From an uncultured Muribaculaceae bacterium (GTDB lineage Bacteria; Bacteroidota; Bacteroidia; Bacteroidales; Muribaculaceae): 64,000 bases of DNA. Location: the NCBI GenBank assembly GCA_910576775.1, contig CAJTJV010000003.1, positions 1 to 64,000 on the forward strand, written 5' to 3'. Shown in pieces: positions 57,865 to 64,000 of the stretch. A model generated the notes under the pieces. It saw only the letters and a list, made by a program, of their open reading frames with translations, had not been told where the DNA came from and ran no database searches. How positions within the stretch are numbered: the stretch's first letter is position 1; each line of letters begins with the position of its first letter. The position numbers and the translations under genes are program-made.

Positions 57865-58848
57865 ATGAATAACTTTTGGACATCTCCAACATTTAATCTT
57901 CTATCCATATTAGTAGCACTTATTGCTTTGGTATTTATTGGTCTGAAGTATGGCTCAACTTTAAAAGATAAGAAATTACATTTATGCTATATTTGTGGCA
58001 TTTGTATTTTTATAATCATTGAACTGGCTACATATATATGTATTCAGAGCGATCATTCAGTTGAAATTATTTCTTATATATCCTTTGCATCGACTCTTTC
58101 ATCGTTGATACTTTCCGTGGTTGCGATCATATATGCAATCGTATCAAATAATAAGGGTGAGGTTCAATACGGTAAGATTGACTCTGCATCTTCAAAAATA
58201 ACAGAGTCTGTTTCAGAATTTTCTCAAAAATCAGAAGAACTGACCCAAGGATTATCTGATGTATTGAGTCGATTGGAGGAGGCAAGAAGTATCTCGATAG
58301 AAACGAGGGATAGCGTTAGCCACATGAATAGGGCTGGATTAAGTAATCCGAAGGACTCCCAATCAGACATTAAACAAAGTCTGTCTTCGGATTCAGTGGA
58401 TGCTTCCACACAAGACGAAAGAATTAATGTGAATGATGTCGATGTGGAAAAGCAAATTATAGAAGCTAAGAATCAGGCATCACAAGAAACAGTTGACAGG
58501 GTTGTAAGTGGTTTTGTTAATATTGGCTCATTCGTAGGGAATTTGTCATTGTTAGCTTGTGTATATTCTCGTGATGTGAATAAGCCTTTCAACGCAACCG
58601 ATATTTTCCCTCCCTCAAGTCAGGATAATAGTATGTATATATTCGGATATATTATTGCCTCAACTGCGTTAGGTGTAATTACCGCGCAAAATATCAATGG
58701 AAAGTTTCAGGTAATTAATTACTATGATGGTATAAAGCCATTGCTTGAAGAAAATATCAAATCATATATTGCCAGAACTAATGACCCGGCACAACCATAT
58801 AATAAAGAAGCTTACGTTTTTATGCGAAGCTATTTTGGTTTGGCGTAA
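57865..58848 (+). CDS. Membrane protein with cytoplasmic coiled coil, unknown
   Basis: I do not recognise a family for this 327-aa protein. Three hydrophobic segments occur at about 9-29, 36-58 and 68-92. A helical, Ser/Glu-rich coiled-coil-like region (about 105-150, with ITESVSEFSQKSEELTQ) follows, then an acidic linker and a C-terminal part with two weak hydrophobic stretches (about 215-275). It begins 8 bases after the Doc gene and is more AT-rich than the left part of the window. In this island a membrane effector is conceivable, but nothing in the sequence proves it. Confidence 0.6.
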   Translation: MNNFWTSPTFNLLSILVALIALVFIGLKYGSTLKDKKLHLCYICGICIFIIIELATYICIQSDHSVEIISYISFASTLSSLILSVVAIIYAIVSNNKGEVQYGKIDSASSKITESVSEFSQKSEELTQGLSDVLSRLEEARSISIETRDSVSHMNRAGLSNPKDSQSDIKQSLSSDSVDASTQDERINVNDVDVEKQIIEAKNQASQETVDRVVSGFVNIGSFVGNLSLLACVYSRDVNKPFNATDIFPPSSQDNSMYIFGYIIASTALGVITAQNINGKFQVINYYDGIKPLLEENIKSYIARTNDPAQPYNKEAYVFMRSYFGLA

Positions 58849-58895
58849 ACATTAACTGGAGTACCTCCAAGCTGTACTTCAGTTAATGCTTACAG

Positions 58896-58999
58896 TTCTA
58901 CTCATTTCTACACAGCAACTACTCTTTTTAGTCGTAATAGTCGAGCTTCTACTGATTTTTCTACTCATTTTTGGAGTAGTACTGATTTTCTACTCATTT
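58896..58999. repeat. Degenerate tandem repeat at the 3' end of the AlbA_2 gene
   Basis: TTCTACTCATTT occurs at 58896-58907, 58959-58970 and 58988-58999. The last two belong to units of about 29-30 bases that also share TACTGATTTT. The stop codon of the AlbA_2 gene lies in the right-most copy. The T-run differs by one base between units. Confidence 0.7.
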
Positions 59000-60661
59000 T
59001 ATGGCTCGCCATAGTTTCCCGTCAAGCGTTATACTATTCTCCTTATTCATCTCTTTGAGAAGATTCCCGACCAATTGAGCGTTCTGCCCCTTGGTGTTGC
59101 GGCCGGGGAGGGTGCCTTCGAGGTATTCGAGGATGGCATCGCGTTTGGCTCCGTCAGCTCCGGCATTTTGGATATATTGTAGAATCATGTGCTTGATCTT
59201 ATCGCGTTCCAATCCTCTCACTTTTGTATAGCCGGGGAGTTGTTTGGATGCTTTTGCCACACTCAGGGAAATGGTATAGTTTGGTGCTTCGCCTTCTATA
59301 AGGCCACGCTGAAGCATATCCTGCGCAACCGCGTCATCAATGCGGTGTCCCTTTTGGATGGCGTCGAGCGAGATACAGTCGTGCAGTGTCAGAGTGTCAT
59401 TGTTCTTGAGCATATTGGTATATCGCTCGTTGATGGCGTTGCCATAGATTCGAACCGCAACCTCCTTCTTCTCGTTGTCTATCTCATAATCCGGCATCGG
59501 GAATCGACGCTCCATCTGCTCAGTGAACATCTTCTTGATTCCACGGCTCACTGTGTCAATCATGTTGAAATGAACCATCGCTTTGCAAAGACAGGCGTTT
59601 CGGAAGAAGCGTTGTGGTTCATTCGTGGCAAGGGCATTCTCCAGTGTGCCGGGGATAAATGTTCCGCCATTGGCATAATACAGGAATCCGGGATTCTCCA
59701 CAAAATTAATGCGTTGACGCAGTGTGTAATCTTGATGTGCGATGCAATTATGGAGTGCCTCGCGGATAGTATAGTCATCATACTGTTTCATGGTGTCCGG
59801 GAACAATGTGCCGCCTGGCATCTCGCGTAGCGTCAGGTTGTGGATTTTGGCAAGAATCTCATCTACAGTCAGGATGAACGGCACAGAGAAATGCTCATAA
59901 TCCACCACATCCTGTTTTTCATCTCGTAGCGTCCAGGTCACCTCGGCAACAGCCGGACGGAGTTTGCTGTCGGAGAACATCTTGCCGAGCAGAATGATGG
60001 CGGCACGTGTCAGTTGGCCGTTTACCATCAGCTCACACTTACTCAAAAATTCCTCGGTTGACCAACGGTTGACTTCTTCCGCCGGAATACGGCTATGCAC
60101 CTTCTTGAACATCTTCCGGGCCTTTGCGATGGCCACCTCATCAAGATCATCAATCGTGGCATCGAGCACAATCTCAGCCGACCAGTCCGGCGCCGGTGTC
60201 TGTCTCCGAATCTCGTCCTGCTTCGACTGATTGAGTGGCTTCAGGCTTTCACCATCTCGACCGTATGCTATTCCTTTCCATTTCATCACAATGTTTCGTG
60301 GCGAAGCCGGAATCTTAAACATCAACACACGCTTACCCTCAACCTCAATCGGAATAATCTCACGGAACGTCTGCCCATCGATAGTATGCTGCGCAAAATC
60401 ATGCTTGAGATTGTTGAGCGCACCTTCTCCATTTTTATATGTAGTTCCGACAATCTGATGCTTCTTCTCATCATAGCCAAAGACAAGCCATGCGAAATCC
60501 AGCCCACGCAAATTCGCTTCATTACTCAACGCAGAAAAATACTTGCCCAAGTCATCGAAGTCAAAACTGTTCTCCGCCTTCTTGAACTCTGTAATTTCCG
60601 ACTCCTTATGTTGAATCAATTGGTGGAAAAGCTGTCTATATGTAGATTTGTCAGTTGTCAT
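58994..60661 (-). CDS. Schlafen AlbA_2-domain ATP-binding protein
   Basis: This 555-aa protein begins with a Schlafen AlbA_2 domain (ESEITEFKKAENSFDFDDLGKYFSA, to about 145; AWLVFGYD, YGRDGESLKPL). A GHKL/HATPase_c_4-like region (about 290-400) has EALHNCIAHQDY and FVENPGFLYYANGG, and the C-terminal half ends in a winged-helix-like part. Such proteins are annotated as transcriptional regulators or RNA-binding ATPases and are frequent in mobile and defence islands. The C-terminal coding end runs into a short-repeat tract, so tail length may vary between strains. Confidence 0.85.
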   Translation of the reverse strand: MTTDKSTYRQLFHQLIQHKESEITEFKKAENSFDFDDLGKYFSALSNEANLRGLDFAWLVFGYDEKKHQIVGTTYKNGEGALNNLKHDFAQHTIDGQTFREIIPIEVEGKRVLMFKIPASPRNIVMKWKGIAYGRDGESLKPLNQSKQDEIRRQTPAPDWSAEIVLDATIDDLDEVAIAKARKMFKKVHSRIPAEEVNRWSTEEFLSKCELMVNGQLTRAAIILLGKMFSDSKLRPAVAEVTWTLRDEKQDVVDYEHFSVPFILTVDEILAKIHNLTLREMPGGTLFPDTMKQYDDYTIREALHNCIAHQDYTLRQRINFVENPGFLYYANGGTFIPGTLENALATNEPQRFFRNACLCKAMVHFNMIDTVSRGIKKMFTEQMERRFPMPDYEIDNEKKEVAVRIYGNAINERYTNMLKNNDTLTLHDCISLDAIQKGHRIDDAVAQDMLQRGLIEGEAPNYTISLSVAKASKQLPGYTKVRGLERDKIKHMILQYIQNAGADGAKRDAILEYLEGTLPGRNTKGQNAQLVGNLLKEMNKENSITLDGKLWRAIK

Positions 60662-60733
60662 AATTAATGTAAAAATGGAGAGTATTTATATGAAAGTGAG
60701 CCACCTGTGGAACGAATACTAGTAAAGTCGCTA

Positions 60734-63700
60734 TTAGTTTTTAGTTTTATAACTGATTAGCTGCTTGTATTTTTCAAATAATACCGGTCGACTAGAACGA
60801 TCCTTTTCACCCCATATGAGCCAAAGCATTGATAACCCGTTCTTATGTAAGAAAGAGTCTAATAAATCTCTGCGAAGATAGGAATAATGTTGCGAATCAG
60901 TGTCATTTAAAAGACCACTGACATTATAAAATGCTAAGTTCCCGTTTGAGTCTTCCAAGTTGAATGCTTGAGGAACGAAGTATAAATGCTCACTAAATAT
61001 AATTTCTTTTGAAAGGGTATTACAAGAACCTATTGAGCAATCAAAAGAGGCACAATAATTCATTGTCGGCACCATAACTTTGAAATTAATGTAATCAGAA
61101 TTGAATTTGTCAACTAAACCATCTAATTTCCCATCAGGATCCAGTTCAATTTCTCCGTTTCCATCTATATATATTTGAAGTATGGCTTCTATCTCTTGAG
61201 CAGTTTGAGCGGTTTCTTCTGGAGATATACGGAATGACATCTCTACCCAATTCGAATGTGTCGCATCAGGGAAAATGCTTATTTCACCTGCACAACAAGA
61301 GTAATTATCGATTTCATCTACAATAATATGTCTAGACAAGTCTGCATCTTGTAGGTATCTAACAAACCCATCAAGCTCTTCAGACTTTATAATAAATGGG
61401 CGGATAAAGGCAAATCTTGATCGATCAAGAGATTTATTTTCTCTTGACATATGCCCATACAAACATACAAACTCACTGGTTATCTTCTCAGAAATCCTAT
61501 GAGATACATAGAGTTTACTTGTAATATCAAGGTCATGTTCATTATATAACCAGTCTTCCATAGAGGCTCCATCTCCCAAAGTTTCTAAAAAGACTGAATC
61601 AATCTCTTTGGAATTAGAAGCGAATGTTGGATCTATATCTAATCCGGCAGGGCGCCATTTATCGAATTCATCATATATTAGACTATTGTCTTGAAGAATT
61701 CCTGCGGCTTCATAATATGCTATCCATGAATATTTTTTTCCAAATCGGTCGATTTTATCAGAATCGTTATGTCTTGAATAATCCGATATGTGACTAATAT
61801 TATTATCCACCTTTCCAAAGCGACTCTCATTCCATCCTAAATCAGACACTCGCTTCATGATATATCCTCTCACCCTTTGTTTTAAATCCGGGTCTGAGTA
61901 TGAATGTCCCTCAGGAATCAAACTCCCAATCGTATAGTTGCTAAAATCCATTCGCATCGGGCCACTCCATCCTCTGACCTTTTCCCATTTATCAATATCA
62001 TTTCTCGTTATACCATAAGGCTTATAGATAACGCTGATGTCCTTTGTAAAATTACATGGGTATAGTTTGGCAACTATTTCAATTATTTTTTGAGAATAGT
62101 GCCGAATATTAATATGAGCGGTTTTTAATATAGGATTTGAGGAAAAAATGGATTCCCATACGGCATTAGCTATTTCAATAGCCCACGTCTTGGATGATTC
62201 TCTTAATCGTAGAGGCTGAGTATTAAGTATAAGGCCATATGCGACCGCCAACATACGCTCCGGAACATACAAGTCATTTATTGATAATGACTCCTTAAGA
62301 ATTATAACAAAATCGTCTGGCTGTCTCTTTGCATATAAAAATAAGGCCTTAGTTACAAGGAATCTGAGTTTATGGCAATTCGTGGTTAAGAGCCACATCA
62401 AAAAATGAGCGGTAGCATTGGATACTTCCCAAACTGTATTGATATGGGATAAATCCTCTATTAGATTATTGATATATTCAGCTAATTTTTCATAACGAAA
62501 ATCTTCCATGATTTTCGTTGTCCATAATAAATCTCGTTCCCAAATAGTCATTTCTTCTAATAGGGAGGATGTGAATTCAAAATTCAATGGGTTTTCTGGA
62601 GAAAATGCGACTGAAAATGAGAGAGAAAGTAGCTCTTTAGAAGATATTAAATATCGATGCAGATACTCCTTTATATCTGCTTCATGTTGCCTCAATGTAT
62701 TAGTACTTGATTGGTATATTGCCTTAATTATATAGTATACAAGGTCCCTATGAGTGTAATCGTAATAAATAAACCCAAACTTTTCAATTGACAAAATTAT
62801 TAGGCATGATAATATGTCATCAAATAACGGATGCTGATTACCATTTTCATCAACAATCAGTTTAGGTAACATAATTGAATCAAAATCTGATATAAAAGAC
62901 TCTTTGTCTGTGTATCGCTGAAGGATATTTTGTGCTATCATGAAGCCTGATAACAAATCGTAGGTGAACATTATATCCTCTTGTCCACCCCACTCTCGAT
63001 AGAGTAATAAGTCCTCATGTTCTATTGCAGATAATTCATCTATCGAGATGCCTGCTTTATTTAATGGGATACGGTTTGTATTGTTTTCCCATGCATAATT
63101 ACAAATAGCCGACAGCTTTTTAATAAGGAATGATTTGTTGTATCTTATAGGCAAGTTAAGTATTTTCACGATATTCGCATTACAATATTGTAGATATCTA
63201 TCGAACACATCAAATATGGTCATATTTGACAATGAAACTGAGCATCCTTTATTAGTAATACAAAATATCCTGAGTGCTAAAGGATTTTCTCTAAACAATG
63301 AGGCCACATTTATGTCATTCGTTATAGTGACTTTATAATATCCTGTATATTTCTCAAATGCTTCATAAAAATTATCATTATCAAAACCATATACATCAAT
63401 TCTTGAATCATAATTACCAGTTTGATAAAAGAAATCATTAAAAATTTCTTCTTCATAAGAGGTTCTATATGTTGTGATAAATATCAAATTTTTAAGTGAG
63501 CTAGCATTAATTTCTGAACGTATTTCAGAAATACCGCTCTTCCAAATTTGATGCCAATATAGAGACTCGTTTAATCCATCTATAATAAATAATGTCTTTA
63601 CGCCATGTATCTTTCCAAGTATATTAAGATTGGAAAGCAGTTCATGGAAGTTAATCGTAGACGGGAGGTCTAGTGCTTTTAGAATCTGTGTCTTGATATC

Positions 63701-64000
63701 ATCTTCTGTCTTTAAATCTTTGGCTGATATATAGATGGCTGGCAACTTCAAATCATGGTATTGATCCAAGAGATTGAGAACAAGGTGGCTTTTGCCTTTG
63801 GATGCGTTACCTCTGATATGAACTTCTGTCTTTTTTATGAGTTCAAAACGTCCAAATACATAATATATTGGGCTCCAATAATTTCTTAAAACGAAGTACG
63901 GACCGAGAAATGTTTCTCGAGCTTTTTTAATTTGATGCCTAATTTGCGCATTCTTTTCTTTCTCTTCAGTTTCCCAATTTACTGGCGTAAATATTTCTGA
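60734..64000 (-). CDS. Partial large P-loop STAND/NACHT-type NTPase
   Basis: The frame is open from the window edge down to 60734 (1088 visible aa); the start lies beyond 64000. The visible N-terminal part (EKNAQIRHQIKKARETFLG) leads to a Walker A, GNASKGKSH (about 63802-63825), and a Walker B, TLFIIDGLNES. An AAA-like helical section follows (LFRENPLALRIF, typical of the GxP-like motif of STAND proteins), then a long C-terminal region of unknown fold. STAND NTPases of this build are common phage sensors, usually with an N-terminal effector, which would lie outside the window. The gene is very AT-rich compared with the left arm. A TTG at 63769 is not a credible start because it would remove Walker A. 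Confidence 0.75.
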   Translation of the reverse strand, partial: SEIFTPVNWETEEKEKNAQIRHQIKKARETFLGPYFVLRNYWSPIYYVFGRFELIKKTEVHIRGNASKGKSHLVLNLLDQYHDLKLPAIYISAKDLKTEDDIKTQILKALDLPSTINFHELLSNLNILGKIHGVKTLFIIDGLNESLYWHQIWKSGISEIRSEINASSLKNLIFITTYRTSYEEEIFNDFFYQTGNYDSRIDVYGFDNDNFYEAFEKYTGYYKVTITNDINVASLFRENPLALRIFCITNKGCSVSLSNMTIFDVFDRYLQYCNANIVKILNLPIRYNKSFLIKKLSAICNYAWENNTNRIPLNKAGISIDELSAIEHEDLLLYREWGGQEDIMFTYDLLSGFMIAQNILQRYTDKESFISDFDSIMLPKLIVDENGNQHPLFDDILSCLIILSIEKFGFIYYDYTHRDLVYYIIKAIYQSSTNTLRQHEADIKEYLHRYLISSKELLSLSFSVAFSPENPLNFEFTSSLLEEMTIWERDLLWTTKIMEDFRYEKLAEYINNLIEDLSHINTVWEVSNATAHFLMWLLTTNCHKLRFLVTKALFLYAKRQPDDFVIILKESLSINDLYVPERMLAVAYGLILNTQPLRLRESSKTWAIEIANAVWESIFSSNPILKTAHINIRHYSQKIIEIVAKLYPCNFTKDISVIYKPYGITRNDIDKWEKVRGWSGPMRMDFSNYTIGSLIPEGHSYSDPDLKQRVRGYIMKRVSDLGWNESRFGKVDNNISHISDYSRHNDSDKIDRFGKKYSWIAYYEAAGILQDNSLIYDEFDKWRPAGLDIDPTFASNSKEIDSVFLETLGDGASMEDWLYNEHDLDITSKLYVSHRISEKITSEFVCLYGHMSRENKSLDRSRFAFIRPFIIKSEELDGFVRYLQDADLSRHIIVDEIDNYSCCAGEISIFPDATHSNWVEMSFRISPEETAQTAQEIEAILQIYIDGNGEIELDPDGKLDGLVDKFNSDYINFKVMVPTMNYCASFDCSIGSCNTLSKEIIFSEHLYFVPQAFNLEDSNGNLAFYNVSGLLNDTDSQHYSYLRRDLLDSFLHKNGLSMLWLIWGEKDRSSRPVLFEKYKQLISYKTKN

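Noticed and set aside
58896..58999. CRISPR array
   Set aside because: Only three short copies with uneven spacing, no unique spacers of constant length and no cas genes; no CRISPR was seen anywhere in the window.
63769..63769. TTG at 63769 as the start of the terminal NTPase gene
   Set aside because: The frame continues upstream to the window edge and contains the Walker A motif, so the true start is outside the window.

Overview
The window looks like a chromosomal segment of a gut Bacteroidales bacterium, most plausibly the Muribaculaceae (S24-7) branch. It has two SusC/SusD pairs, a hybrid two-component regulator, many copies of the Bacteroidetes -7 box TAnnTTTG, a tRNA gene without encoded CCA, and secreted proteins sharing a short type IX-like C-terminal signature. 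The family assignment is an inference; no marker gene in the window fixes it.

Layout. (1) 1-2600: a tRNA-Phe gene, then an AT-rich single-gene reverse transcriptase locus on the minus strand. Its 5' flank holds a predicted structured RNA closed by a perfect 14-bp terminal stem, which is the layout of DRT2-type antiviral reverse transcriptases. (2) 2600-19900: a plus-strand polysaccharide utilisation locus: GH20 hexosaminidase, SusC, SusD, a DUF6259-like TIM-barrel protein, a phosphodiester glycosidase (NAGPA fold), a secreted protein of unknown function, a GH3 fused to an SGNH esterase, and a DUF4855-like protein. No regulator lies inside it. (3) 19980-27610: a compact minus-strand housekeeping operon: a 55-aa membrane protein, dxs, trkA, trkH, yraN, an aminopeptidase P and a gamma-carbonic anhydrase. 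(4) 27700-33630: two Gfo/Idh/MocA oxidoreductases flanking a HEAT/DUF1080 protein, which fits 3-keto-glycoside chemistry. (5) 33650-40900: a TonB-dependent receptor, carB with an in-frame amber codon, and a DUF5009-type membrane acyltransferase. (6) 40900-53000: a fructan utilisation locus: fructokinase, MFS sugar importer and GH32 on the minus strand, diverging from a LacI-sensor hybrid two-component regulator and a SusC/SusD pair. (7) 53200-54740: catalase. (8) 54800-64000: an accessory island that starts with a tyrosine recombinase and carries a DNA-binding protein/Doc pair, a membrane coiled-coil protein, a Schlafen AlbA_2 ATP-binding protein and a large P-loop STAND-type NTPase that runs off the window.

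In the fructan locus the regulator would sense a released sugar. SusC/SusD would bind and import oligosaccharides, GH32 would cut them, and the MFS carrier plus kinase would feed fructose into glycolysis. Two sequence motifs recur upstream of both SusC and GH32 and are candidate operators. The most unusual items are the reverse transcriptase with its RNA and a 53-codon open frame inside that RNA, the amber-interrupted carB, and the terminal island of likely defence genes.
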